A stretch of 64,000 bases of DNA from Chryseobacterium sp. E1 (GTDB lineage Bacteria; Bacteroidota; Bacteroidia; Flavobacteriales; Weeksellaceae). This document shows positions 8,421-18,162 of the stretch, piece after piece. Position 1 is the stretch's first letter, and the number at the start of each line of letters is the position of its first letter. The notes under the pieces were generated by a model, which worked only from the letters and a program-made list of their open reading frames with translations, was not told the origin of the DNA and searched no databases. The stretch covers positions 1,204,501-1,268,500 of the forward strand of contig CP078104.1 in assembly GCA_019203745.1 (NCBI GenBank). Direction: 5' to 3'. The translations under genes and the position numbers were made by a program.

Positions 8421-9246
8421 ATGAATAAAACTATAGATATAGGTCAATATGTAGAAACTGCAATCAATTGGCTCACAGAAAACGGAAAACCTGTATTTGA
8501 TGTCATAAAACATATAGGAAACTCTTCTATCATGGGAATTGAATGGATTCTGACAACCACCCCTTTTATGTCATTATTCTCTTTTTACCCTATTGGCACT
8601 ATGGAAGGCCGGAAAAGGTATCGCTGTGGTAACCGCAGCCGGACTGAGCTTGATATTTTTAATGGGCTTATGGAAAGAAACCATGGAAACCCTGGCCCTT
8701 ATATTTGTGTCCACGATTACAGCTCTTATCCTTTCTATCCCTCTGGGAATTTTTGCTGCTAAAAGCAAAATAGCTGACAAAATCATCCGTCCGTTACTGG
8801 ATTTAATGCAGACCATGCCCGCATTCGTCTATCTGATTCCTGCTGTATTATTTTTCAGTATTGGTAAGGTTCCCGGTGCTTTTGCCACCATTATCTTTGC
8901 GATGCCGCCTGCAGTACGATTAACAACCTTGGGAATTGAAGCTGTTCCGAAAGATATTGTAGAGGCAGCCAGAGCATTTGGAGCAACCAACCGTCAGATT
9001 TTGTTTAAAGTAGAGCTTCCTCTGGCGATGAAAACTATTTTAACAGGAATCAATCAAACCATACTCTTATCTTTATCCATGGTGGTTATTGCAGGGATGA
9101 TTGCTGCTGGTGGCTTAGGAGAAAAAGTACTGGAAGGAATTAATAATCTGGATATCGGATTAGGATTTGAAAGTGGTTTATCCGTTGTGATTTTAGCCAT
9201 CATCCTCGACAGGATTACCCAGGGATTTGTAAAGAAAAAACAATAA
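8421..9246 (+). CDS. proW: Glycine betaine/proline ABC transporter permease (two frame breaks)
   Basis: An N-terminal segment (MNKTIDIGQYVETAINWLTENGKPVFD) leads into BPD-type permease helices. The EAA-loop is visible as EAARAFGATNRQILFKVELP. Length of about 275 residues fits OpuAB/ProW. The frame is lost twice in T runs, at about 8565-8568 and about 8580-8584; restoring one T in each gives a continuous hydrophobic segment into the LLALWKAGKG stretch. It starts 1 bp after proV and ends 1 bp before proX. Confidence 0.9.
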
Positions 9247-9247
9247 A

Positions 9248-10101
9248 ATGAAACAATTAAAATACCTTTTTTTTTCCCGTTTTAATGTTCATTTTTACTG
9301 CATTAAATTCGTGTGAAAACATAAAAACTCTAAATACATCACTATAGGAATGGTAGACGGCTGGGCAGAAGATGTAGCGATGACTCATGTTGCTAAAGCT
9401 ATTCTTGACGAGCAGGGCTATCATGTCATTATTCAGAAAGCCTCTACGGATATGATTCTGGCTTCGATGAACAATGAAGATACAGACCTTTTCATGGGCG
9501 TCTGGCTTCCTTACACCCATGCCAAAAAACTCGCTAAATTTCCGGGATTAACTCATCTTGGAACCAATTATGACAACGGCCGTATAGGATTGGTAGTTCC
9601 GGAATACGTTCCTGTTAATTCCATTGAAGAACTCAATCAGCATCAGGATCAGTTCAACCATAGAATCATAGGAATTGAGAAAGGAGCAGGGTTAACAACC
9701 GGTACAGATAAAGCCATTGTTGATTATCAACTGGATTACAAACAGATCAACTCCTCTACCATTGCCATGATCACAGAATTACAGAATGCCATACAGCGCA
9801 AACAATGGATTGTGGTCACAGGATGGCAGCCCCATTGGATGTTCGGTAAAATGAAGCTTAAATTTCTTGACGATCCCAAAAGATATTTGGAGAAGCAGAA
9901 AAGATTAAAACCTATTCCAGAAAAAGTTTTGGCAAAGATCATCCGGAATTGGCAAAATTCTTTTCTAAACTTCATTTTGATGATGAAAACATGTCTGACC
10001 TTTTAATGAAAATGGAACAGAGTAAAAATAAAGAAGCTACGGCCAAAGAATGGGTGAAAGATCATTCTGAACTTGTACAGTCCTGGCTAGATAAAAATTA
10101 A
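9248..10101 (+). CDS. proX: Glycine betaine ABC transporter substrate-binding lipoprotein (frame broken)
   Basis: A lipoprotein signal ending in LNSC precedes an OpuAC/ProX-type binding protein. Recognisable pieces are IGMVDGWAEDVAMTHVAKAIL, MGVWLPYTHAK, GIEKGAGLTTGTDKAI and VVTGWQPHWMFGKMKLKFLDDP. The aromatic Trp residues in GVWLP and GWQPHW are those expected to cage the quaternary amine. Frame breaks lie in the T8 run near 9266, near 9335, and near 9940; after the last, the frame resumes KFFSKLHFDDENMSDLL to the TAA at 10099-10101. Third gene of the betaine uptake operon; it acts in the periplasm, anchored to the inner membrane. Confidence 0.9.
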
Positions 10102-10120
10102 TAAACAATTTGGTATTATC

Positions 10121-10157
10121 AAAAATCCTCAACTCCACACGGGTCTGAGGATTTTTT
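10121..10157 (+). terminator. Intrinsic terminator of proVWX
   Basis: AAATCCTCA (10123-10131) pairs with TGAGGATTT (10146-10154), followed by T residues. It lies about 20 bp after the proX stop. Confidence 0.75.
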
Positions 10158-10210
10158 ATCGACATAGATTAATTGATCTTTTCTCTATAAAACAATATTA
10201 TTAGTCATCG

Positions 10211-10373
10211 CTAAGGCGCAAAGAAATTTAATAACATACCGCTTTAAGGCGCAAGAAAATCAAAGATTTTCAGCAAGTTTGTTTCAGTTAAAATTCAACA
10301 GAATTAAATTTCATCAAAGATAAAATCCTTGCGCCTTAAGGCATATTTAAAGGAAAATTCTTGCGTCTTTGCG
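10211..10373. repeat. Inverted-repeat element built from CGCAAAG words
   Basis: Nested inverted repeats without an ORF. The outer ends are CTAAGGCGCAAAG (10211-10223) and CTTGCGTCTTTGCG (10360-10373). The inner 15-bp pair GCTTTAAGGCGCAAG (10241-10255) and CTTGCGCCTTAAGGC (10328-10342) has one mismatch. It fills the space between the proX terminator and the HxlR gene. The architecture resembles the AACC-type elements at 23565 and 49389. Confidence 0.6.
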
Positions 10374-10391
10374 TTTTCCAATATCTCATAA

Positions 10392-10768
10392 CTACCCCAT
10401 TGATTCTTTAATTTTTTCCCGATGAAGTATTCCCCAATTTACCAATGTTTCTGTCACAGGAAATACTGATTTTCCATATTCAGTCACAGCATACGTTACC
10501 GTAATAGGTTTCGTATCCTGAATGGTTCTGGTGATCAGAAGATTGGTTTCCAGTTCTTTTAATTCTTTGCTCAGCATTTTGGCGGATATCCCTTCAATAC
10601 TGCGTTCCAGCTTTTTAAAATGAATCATCTGATCCGGTCTGTTCGTCAGATATCTGAGGATCATCAGTTTCCATTTCCCTCCCAGAATATCCAGGCTATC
10701 CCGCATTGCGAACAATTCTTCAGTACAGCTGGCTTCTCTTTCGATGCCGTTTTCAGTAATTTTGCCAT
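10392..10768 (-). CDS. HxlR-type winged-helix transcriptional regulator (frame broken near start)
   Basis: About 125 residues. The HxlR core is clear: CTEELFAMRDSLDILGGKWK, MILRYLTNRPDQMIHFKKLER, ISAKMLSKELKELE and VTYAVTEYGKSVFPV. The N-terminal Cys before the helix (CTEE) matches the conserved redox-sensing Cys of YodB/HypR/QorR-like members. Restoring one A in the A4 run at about 10757-10762 joins the MAK start (ATG at 10766-10768) to ITENGIEREASC. It is divergent from a quinone-reductase-like gene with palindromic sites between, so it is probably its local thiol- or quinone-responsive repressor. Confidence 0.87.
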
Positions 10769-10782
10769 AATAGTTTCATGAA

Positions 10783-10810
10783 GGTAACTAGTTACCATTA
10801 GTTAACTAGT
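10783..10810. promoter_or_regulatory. Paired palindromic operator in the hxlR-dehydrogenase spacer
   Basis: GGTAACTAGTTACC (10783-10796) is a perfect 14-bp palindrome. It abuts ATTAGTTAACTAGT (10797-10810), a palindrome with one mismatch. Both share the TAACTAGTTA-like core and lie between the two divergent starts, as expected for binding of an HxlR dimer. Confidence 0.65.
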
Positions 10811-10834
10811 AGCAAATATAAACTATTCCCGCTT

Positions 10835-10842
10835 TACATTTG
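10835..10842 (+). promoter_or_regulatory. -7 promoter box (TACATTTG) for the dehydrogenase
   Basis: TACATTTG matches TAnnTTTG, lies 17 bp before the ATG at 10860, and is about 25 bp downstream of the palindromic operator. This places the operator in the -33 region, consistent with repression. Confidence 0.6.
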
Positions 10843-10859
10843 TACATCAAATCAATCCT

Positions 10860-11849
10860 ATGAAAGCAGTTATTTTAAACAAAAATTTTAAACTTGAAGA
10901 TGGTTTTACAGAAAAACCTCAACCCAAAACTCATGAAGTATTAATCCGGATTAAAGCAAGTGGCTTCAACCCCATCGATTATCAGATGCTGGAAAATGAG
11001 CTGGAACGAAAACTAGTCAGTTCTCCGATCCTGGGACGTGAGTTATCCGGAATTGTTGTAGAAAAAGGAGCTGACGTCACTCAGTTCAATATTGGAGACG
11101 AAGTCTTCTGCGGAAGCGGATCTATGGGAAGTAACGGAACCTATGCAGAATATATTGCCGTTCCTGAAGCCATTGTAGCCCTTAAGCCGGAAAATATTTC
11201 CTTTGAACAGGCAGCCTCGATTCCATCAGCAGGACTGACTTCCCTTCAAATTTTTAACAGGTTGCAGCTACAGCCGGAACAGACGCTTCTTATAACCGGA
11301 GCAGCTGGCGGAGTAGGATCTTTTTAATCAGAATCTTACGGGCTCATGATTTTAAAAATTTTATTGTTACTGCAGGGAGTGAAGAAAACAGGCAAATGCT
11401 TATCAATCTGGGGTTAAAAGATCATCAGATTATTAATTATAAAGAAAAGGATCTGATCGGAAATATTTTAAAAGCCAATAAGGATCAGCCTTTTGATATC
11501 GGAATTGATCTGGTAGGAAATTATATGGCTGAAGTTACAGCCGAAGTTTTAAAAATCAATGGTACGTATGTAGATGTCACCGCTTTGGTAACAAAAGATG
11601 CTCATGAAATCCTTTTCAACAAAGGAGCTTTAATGATGAATATCTCCAATTATACATATAGCATGGTCAAAAAGTATGATTATTACCAAAACAGTTTAAA
11701 AGAGATCAAAAACTGATCGAAACCGGAGCGATTACACCGCCTCAGATTAAAATAATAGGAGACTTGTCTCTCAGTACAGTCCTTCAGGCACATTCCATTT
11801 TAAAAATAACCAGACACAGGGGCATAAACTTGTCATGAAAAACTCATAA
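10860..11849 (+). CDS. Quinone-reductase-like medium-chain dehydrogenase (three frame breaks)
   Basis: A zinc-independent MDR/QOR-type enzyme of about 330 residues. Motifs: MKAVILNKNFKLEDG at the start, HEVLIRIKASGFNPIDYQ, LGRELSGIVVEKG, SIPSAGLTSLQIF and the nucleotide-binding TLLITGAAGGVGS. Breaks lie near 11320 (after GGVGSF), near 11703, and at about 11800 (A5 for A6); the corrected C-terminus reads NNQTQGHKLVMKNS. It probably reduces quinones or enones with NADPH in the cytoplasm. Divergent from HxlR with the operator between, it is probably induced by electrophiles. The cupin gene follows after 4 bp. Confidence 0.87.
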
Positions 11850-11853
11850 AGCA

Positions 11854-12329
11854 ATGAACAAAATACCAAGACGTATCGTTACCGGAATCAGAGCAGGAAA
11901 ATCTGCCATTGTAGAAGATCAGCAGGTTGAGAATGCTGTAGAACATTTTCCGGGACTTATTATTTCAGATATATGGAATACGCAAACCATGCCGGCAAAC
12001 TTAGAATTTGAAACCAGAATCCCGAATACCGGATTCCCACAAACTCCCAAAAATGGCACTTATTTCCGATATGTAGTGATTCCACCGGATAAAGATTTAG
12101 GAATTGAACTTAAAAAGGACAAGCTCATCCGATGATGCACCAAACGCCAACACTGGATTATATCATTATCCTTTCCGGTGAGCTTTATCTCATCATGGAA
12201 GAAGGAGAAACGCTTCTGAAACCGGGTGACATCGTCATTCAAAGAGGAACAAACCATGCCTGGAGCAACCGGTCTGATAAACCTTGTATTCAACTGGCGG
12301 TGTTGATTGATGCGAATGGTCAATATTAA
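11854..12329 (+). CDS. Cupin domain protein (frame broken)
   Basis: About 158 residues with a C-terminal single cupin barrel (YIIILSGELYLIMEEGE, LKPGDIVIQRGTNHAW). The His of RGTNHAW and the Glu of the first motif are the usual metal ligands. Its N-terminal half (RRIVTGIRAGKSAIVEDQ, then FPGLIISDIWNTQTMPAN) resembles cupins often found with oxidoreductases. The break is near 12113-12118: one base joins ELKK to GQAHPMMHQTPTLDYI. It is co-transcribed with the upstream dehydrogenase, so it is likely part of the same HxlR-controlled detoxification unit. Confidence 0.82.
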
Positions 12330-12467
12330 ACTAATTGAAAGATTTAATTATTTAAAAATTTAAAGATTGGATAGTTCTCACAAATTTTAAAGTTCAATCA
12401 AATCAAAAATCTGCGGGATCTGTGTAATCTGCTAGAAATAAAAAAGAAAACTTTATAAACAACCACC

Positions 12468-12929
12468 TTACAAACCGGAAATCTCCTTCAGTTTCTGTTT
12501 CATTTTTTCAGGCGTCATCTGCCCCTCCTGATAATACACCAGATTCTGATGCTTATCCAGGAATACCCATAAAGGATAAACAGGCTGATTTTTATTTTTT
12601 GACAAAGCCAGCGCCAATTCATGAATTCCGGAATTGCCATTCTGCAGATATTCAAACTCCTGATTCTGGAAATGGACTTTCTCTTTTGTTTTCTCTGCCT
12701 CGAAATTGATAAAATAAAAATGATCATTCATCATATTCACCAGTTCTTTATCTTTACTCAAACGGTAAGATTCTATTTTACAGACCGCACACCAGTCCGT
12801 ATAAAGATGGATCACAACAGGTTTGGAAGATTGTTTTCGCAAAACTTCAAGTTCAGAAAAAGTGCCTGTCTTCATCTGAGACAGATAAAAACAGGGCACT
12901 AACATTAAAAATAAAGCTATTTTTTTCAT
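12468..12929 (-). CDS. Periplasmic thioredoxin-fold protein
   Basis: An intact 153-residue protein: signal peptide (MKKIALFLMLVPCFYLSQ), then a thioredoxin fold with VVIHLYTDWCAVCK (CxxC at residues about 47-50), the cis-Pro-like stretch QPVYPLWVFLDKHQ, and a C-terminal helix. It resembles DsbD-gamma/thioredoxin_7-like reductants. Its ATG overlaps the stop of the upstream TonB receptor by 4 bases (ATGA, 12926-12929), so the pair is translationally coupled. It probably works in the periplasm on a substrate linked to that receptor. Confidence 0.88.
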   Translation of the reverse strand: MKKIALFLMLVPCFYLSQMKTGTFSELEVLRKQSSKPVVIHLYTDWCAVCKIESYRLSKDKELVNMMNDHFYFINFEAEKTKEKVHFQNQEFEYLQNGNSGIHELALALSKNKNQPVYPLWVFLDKHQNLVYYQEGQMTPEKMKQKLKEISGL

Positions 12930-14991
12930 TTTAAAGTGTATTTCACTCCCAGAAAACCTCTGATGCGCTGCATTGGAGCATAGCCATAAGCTGTATCGAA
13001 AGTATAATGATTCGGATTGTTAATGGGATCATCAACATGTTTATCAAATGGATCAAACGGTCTCATCAAAGGATCTTTAGGGGTAAAGTTGAATAAATTT
13101 TTCACCCCGCAATACACTTCAAATCCGGATTTGAAAGTCTTTGAAACCTGAATATTAGCTAAAGAATAGAATGGTGAATATTCAGGGCGGTAATCATTGG
13201 GTAAAACCGGAAGTCTCATCGGCCCGTAAAACTGTCCCGTAAAATCAATGGTCAGATTACTCGGAAATTTATAGGTCAGATTATAAGTTCCGCTCCATTT
13301 GGGAGCATGAAGTTGCTGTGTTTTTGGTTTTCATCATCGTATTTCTGGTAAACATCCAGATAAGTTACTCCCAGATTGACGCTTAAAGGAAACTGAAAAG
13401 TAAAGTCTACATTCAGGGAAGCCCCTCTGGAAATCCCATATCCGTGAAGGTTATCATAAATAATTTTATTAGGATCAGAATCAAAATCCCCTACGATTTT
13501 ATTACTGAAATAAGTATAAAACGCAGAAGCATCAAGATTCACCATTCGGCTGCCTACAGGAATTTTCCAGATATAATTCAGATTTCCGTTCACTGATCTT
13601 TCAGGCTGAAGGTCTGATTTCACAACTACTTCCCTGGAACCGGTTAAAGCAGCATGATCTTCTGTAAACAGATTCACCACCCTGAATCCGGTTCCGAAAT
13701 TGAAACGCAGCGTATGATAGGGGTTGGGAGAAAATTTCCATGCTAACCTCGGTGAATGTACGGAATGATGTACTTTATCATAATCATATCGGTATCCAAG
13801 CAATAAGGTGTTTTTATCGTTAATCTCCCATTGATCCTGAATAAAAGCTCCCCAGATCGGAGATTTCATAGGTGCATTGGTAATCCCATCTGATGCCAGT
13901 GTCCCCGGAGTGTTGTCATCATAAAAAGTCCTTTTAAAAGTAAGTCCGGCTGTGATATCATGCTTTCCGAAACTTCTGTCCCAATAGGTTTGTACAAAAG
14001 CTACTTTCTGTAAGGCATTGAACGGATTGGCTCCGTAAAATGAATTCTGATCATGGTAATTATAAGAAAACTGGGTTACAATATGTTCCTTCACCGGCCA
14101 TTCATACAACCCGAAAACTTCTGCCCTGTTCGTATAAATACTTTCCCCATATACCTCGTCACTTCCCGGAATGATTTATTCCATTGCATCTCTCCACCAA
14201 AGCGGTCCTCGTACAGATATCTCAGGGCGAAGCTAGCCTGCCTGTTCTCCTTTCTTTTAAAGTTCCATTTGTTGAAAACAGAAATCCTGCTCTGTAAAGT
14301 AGTGTCTGTGAATTATCTTTATTCTGATCTATTTTTTCTTTAAAGCTGAAATAATTTAAACTTAATAATGAAGCCGCATTCTTACCTACATTAAATTTTG
14401 TGGAAAGATCGAGATTATTTTCAAACCAACTTGTCGTCATAAGATCAACGCTCAGTTTAGGAGCTGTCAAAGCATTTTTGGTGATAATATTGATTACTCC
14501 TCCCATTGCTTCAGAACCGTAAATAGAAGATGCAGGTCCTTTTACCACCTCTATCCTGTCCACCAGACTATTCGGGATACCACTCAGGCCATATACAGTA
14601 GAAAGTGAGCTTACAATCGGCATTCCGTCAATTAAAATCATGGTATAAGGCCCTTCAAGACCATTGATATGAATATCTCCGGTATTACAGACAGAACAGT
14701 TCAGTTGAGGTTTCACTCCATTTACCATGGCAATGGCTTCAAAAATACTCGGTGTCGGATTTTTCTGAAAAAATTTCTGACTGTAGATCTCAACAGCCAC
14801 AGGACTTTTGGATCTGCTCATCGGCTTTATAGTTCCGGTAACCACTACATCCTCTATATTACTCGTCTTGAATTCTCTTTTAGCAACTCTCACAGAATCC
14901 ATACTTTGGGGTGAATGTATATTTAAACTGTCTGTCTCCTGGGCAAAACAGTATGATGATAAAAAGTAATAGAAAATAATATTCGCTTCAT
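12926..14991 (-). CDS. TonB-dependent outer-membrane receptor (several frame breaks)
   Basis: Signal peptide (MKRILFSITF..., ending FAQ after one T is restored in a T5 run near 14963), a plug domain (VVTGTIKPMSRSKSPVAVEIYS, then LIDGMPIVSSLSTVYGL and RIEVVKGPASSIYGSEAMGGVINIITK) and a long beta-barrel. There is no N-terminal CarboxypepD-like domain. Breaks lie near 14240, 14110-14220, 13270-13320 and 13220. The plug carries a CSVC pair (QLNCSVCNTGDIHING). The stop overlaps the start of a periplasmic thioredoxin gene. The ligand is unknown; a metal chelate or thiol-containing compound is possible. Confidence 0.87.
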
Positions 14992-15080
14992 GAAATTAAA
15001 ATTGTTAGGCAAATCTAACAATTTTTTTAATTACAAAACTTCTGGAAAAATATTGATCAAGCTAATTCATGAAAAATGAT

Positions 15081-15088
15081 TAAATTTG
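15081..15088 (+). promoter_or_regulatory. -7 promoter box (TAAATTTG) for hmgA
   Basis: TAAATTTG lies 23 bp before the hmgA ATG, in the spacer between the divergent TonB receptor and hmgA. Confidence 0.6.
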
Positions 15089-15110
15089 AGAAACTACATA
15101 TGAAAGTAAA

Positions 15111-16260
15111 ATGAGATATCATCTAGCGGGAAATATCCCACCAAAAAGACACACTATCTTTAAGTCTCCGGAAGATAAATTTTACTATGAACAGCTTTTC
15201 GGCACAGAAGGCTTTCATGGGATTTCTTCTTTGTTATACCATATTCACCGTCCTACACAGATCAAATCGATCGGTGAGCCAAAGGATGTAACGCCTAAAA
15301 TTGCAGTTGAAAAAATGTGACTCCAAGAATGTTCAAAGGAATGAATGTCACTCCTGAAGACGATTTTCTGGACAGCAGAAAGATCCTTTTGATGAACAAT
15401 GACCTGAAAATGGGATTGGCCAAGCCAAGAAAATCAATGGATTATTTCTACAAAAATGCAGAATGTGATGAACTTTTGTATGTTCATAACGGAACCGGAA
15501 TCTTAAAAACATTTGTAGGAGACCTTGAATTCGTAACCGGAGATTATCTTATTATTCCAAGGGGAACTATTTATCAGGTGGAACTGAAGTCTGATGATAC
15601 AGTATTCTTCGTACTGGAAAGCCACTCTCCTATCTATACTCCGAAGAGATACAGAAATGAATTCGGGCAGCTTCTGGAGCATTCTCCGTTCTGTGAAAGG
15701 GATATTATTGCTCCCTCTTTCAAAGAACCTGTTGATGAAAAAGGAGAATTCCTCATCAAAGTAAAAAAGAAAACCAGATTACAGATTTTATCTATGCAAC
15801 ACACCCGTTTGATGTTGTAGGCTGGGACGGCTATTTTTATCCTTATAAATTCAATATCAAAAATTTCGAACCGATTACCGGAAGAATTCACCAACCGCCA
15901 CCGGTTCACCAGAATTTTGAAGGACACAATTTCGTGGTATGTTCATTCTGTGCAAGAATGTATGATTATCACCCACAAGCTATTCCCGCTCCTTACAATC
16001 ACTCCAATATTGATTCTGATGAGGTATTGTTCTACACAGAAGGTGATTTCATGAGCCGTAACCATATCGACCTGATGGACTTTACCCTTCACCCCGGAGG
16101 AATTGTACACGGACCTCACCCGGGAGCGATGGAAAGAAGTATCGGAAAAAAATTCACGGAAGAATATGCCGTAATGGTAGACCCTTTCCGTCCGTTAAAA
16201 ATCACGGAAGAAGCTTTAAAAGTGGAAGATCCTTCCTATAAAACTTCGTGGCTGGAATAA
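15111..16260 (+). CDS. hmgA: Homogentisate 1,2-dioxygenase (two frame breaks)
   Basis: It opens the aromatic ring of homogentisate to maleylacetoacetate in tyrosine catabolism. The cupin-fold HGD family is recognisable from RYHLAGNIPPKRHT, SLLYHIHRPTQI, DELLYVHNGTGIL, DYLIIPRGTIYQV, GWDGYFYPYKFNI, GRIHQPPPVHQNFEG, FVVCSFCARMYDYHP and DFTLHPGGIVHGPHPGAMERS; the last holds the iron-binding His/Glu region. About 383 residues, slightly shorter than typical enzymes. Breaks near 15315 and near 15778; in both cases the overlapping frames join without loss of motifs. It heads the tyrosine-degradation region. hppD and fahA lie 4-6 kb downstream on the same strand. Confidence 0.93.
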
Positions 16261-16311
16261 AATAAGAGAAATACTTTGTTTAATTTGAAAAAGTATTGCT
16301 GAATACATACA

Positions 16312-16350
16312 AAAGACGCTTTAAATCCTTTATTTAAAGCGTCTTTTTCT
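16312..16350 (+). terminator. Intrinsic terminator of hmgA
   Basis: AAAGACGCTTTAAA (16312-16325) pairs perfectly with TTTAAAGCGTCTTT (16333-16346), loop of 7, then T residues. Confidence 0.9.
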
Positions 16351-16358
16351 TAAATTTG
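16351..16358 (+). promoter_or_regulatory. -7 promoter box (TAAATTTG) for the succinate CoA-transferase
   Basis: TAAATTTG begins immediately after the hmgA terminator T-run and lies about 85 bp before the next ATG. This indicates a separate transcript for the CoA-transferase. Confidence 0.5.
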
Positions 16359-16443
16359 TAAGGTATGGTTAAGTCCATTTAACCATCATTATTTTTCATG
16401 ACGCATCCTAAGTAATGGTGGTTTAAAACAAAATCAATATTAC

Positions 16444-17954
16444 ATGTTAGAAAGAATCAGATTAGAAAGTCTACACCAAAAAGTAACAACGGCAGAAAAT
16501 GCTGTGAAAATCATTAAAGACGGTATGACCATAGGGTCGAGCGGCTTTACCAAAGCGGGTGACAGCAAAGCTATTTTACCGGCCCTTGCGGAAAGAGGAA
16601 AACCGAGAACCTTAAAATCACTTTAATGACCGGAGCTTCACTGGGCCACGGTACCGACGGAAAATTAGCAGAAGCGGATGTTATCAGAAAAAGAATGCCG
16701 TTTCAGGTAGATCCTGTTTTAAGAAATAAGATCAATAAAGGCGAAATTCTCTTCATCGACCAGCATTTAAGTGAAAGTGCCGAGCTTCTCCACACCAAAA
16801 ATCTTCAAAGTATTGATGTAGCTGTCATCGAAGCGGCTTATATAGAAAGGGACGGAAGTATTGTTCCCACCACCTCCGTTGGAAATTCCGTTACATTTGC
16901 AGCCCTGGCTAAAAAGATCATCATTGAAATCAATACGGAAGTTCCTGAAGAAGTTTACGGAATCCATGATATATACCAGGCTGAGGATTATCCTTACAGA
17001 AACGTTATCCCTATTGTTGCACCATGGAATAAAATCGGCAGAAAAAGTATTCCGGTGGATCCCGATAAGATTGAAGCTATTGTTTTTACCCATCTTAAAG
17101 ACAGCCCGGCAGATATTGCAGAACCGGATGAAAAGACCACAGCTATTGCCAGACATCTTCTTGATTTCTTTGAAAATGAAGTTCGTTTAGGCCGCCTTAC
17201 AGACAGGCTCCTTCCTCTTCAGGCAGGTATCGGAAAAGTAGCCAATGCAGTACTTACAGGATTTAAAGACAGTAATTTTTATGATCTCACCATGTTTTCC
17301 GAAGTACTTCAGGACAGCACTTTCGATCTGATAGATTCCGGTAAACTCAGCTTTGCTTCAGCATCTTCCATTACCGTTTCTAAAGAATGCTACGAAAGGG
17401 TTTTAGGAAACCTCTCCAGATATAAGGACAAATTTGTTTTAAGACCACAAAACATTTCCAATACTCCGGGATTGATCAGAAGACTTGGGGTGATTGCCAT
17501 CAATACCGCCATCGAATTTGATATTTATGGAAATGTAAATTCTACCCACATCGGAGGAACAAAAATAATGAACGGAATCGGAGGTTCAGGTGACTTTGCA
17601 AGAAATGCTTATCTGAGTATTTTCGTGACGCAGGCTGCTTCTAAAGGTAATAATATTTCCCACGTACTTCCGATGGTCTCCCATACAGATCACACTGAGC
17701 ATGACGTTGATATTCTGGTGACAGATGTAGGGCTGGCAGATCTGAGAGGGCTTGCTCCGAGAGAAAGAGCTCAGAAGATTATTGACAACTGTGTTCATCC
17801 GGATTACAGAGAAGAATTACAGTCTTATTTTGACAGAGCCTGCGAACGTGGAGGCCACACTCCTCACCTGCTGGAAGAAGCATTCAGCTGGCATTTACGT
17901 TTCTCAGAAACAGGAAGCATGAAACAGGCTGTAGAAACTGAAATCTCCAATTAA
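16444..17954 (+). CDS. Succinate CoA-transferase / acetyl-CoA hydrolase family (one frame break)
   Basis: About 503 residues of class I CoA-transferase fold. Motifs: GMTIGSSGFTKAGDSKAI near residue 30, MTGASLGHGTDGKLAEA, VAVIEAAYIERDGSIVPTTS, LPLQAGIGKVANAVL, then MFSEVLQDSTFDL with the candidate catalytic Glu, and HIGGTKIMNGIGGSGDFARN. This pattern is that of succinyl-CoA:acetate CoA-transferases (AarC/SCACT). It would exchange CoA between succinate and acetate (or acetoacetate) in the cytoplasm. The break is at about 16612: GAACC where GAAACC restores NLKITLMTGAS. Closely following hmgA, it may dispose of acids from tyrosine breakdown (inference). Confidence 0.88.
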
Positions 17955-17979
17955 AAATACGATCAACATATTAATAAAG

Positions 17980-18012
17980 GGCTGAATGCAACGCATTTAG
18001 CCTTTTATTTTT
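17980..18012 (+). terminator. Intrinsic terminator of the CoA-transferase
   Basis: GGCTGAATGC (17980-17989) pairs with GCATTTAGCC (17993-18002), with one G-U pair and a 3-nt loop, then TTTTATTTTT. Confidence 0.85.
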
Positions 18013-18093
18013 ATAAAACACTCCCTTCTTTTTATATGATAAAAATCCTTTCCAATATCTGCAAAATAATTAGAAAAAGTAAAAATATAAGAT

Positions 18094-18101
18094 TATCTTT
18101 G
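18094..18101 (+). promoter_or_regulatory. -7 promoter box (TATCTTTG)
   Basis: TATCTTTG fits TAnnTTTG and lies about 60 bp upstream of the second CoA-transferase gene. Confidence 0.45.
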
Positions 18102-18162
18102 AAAGAAGAGAGGTCATTTATGAAGCGGAAAATATGGTCAACCCCTGTTAAAAAAATAAAAT

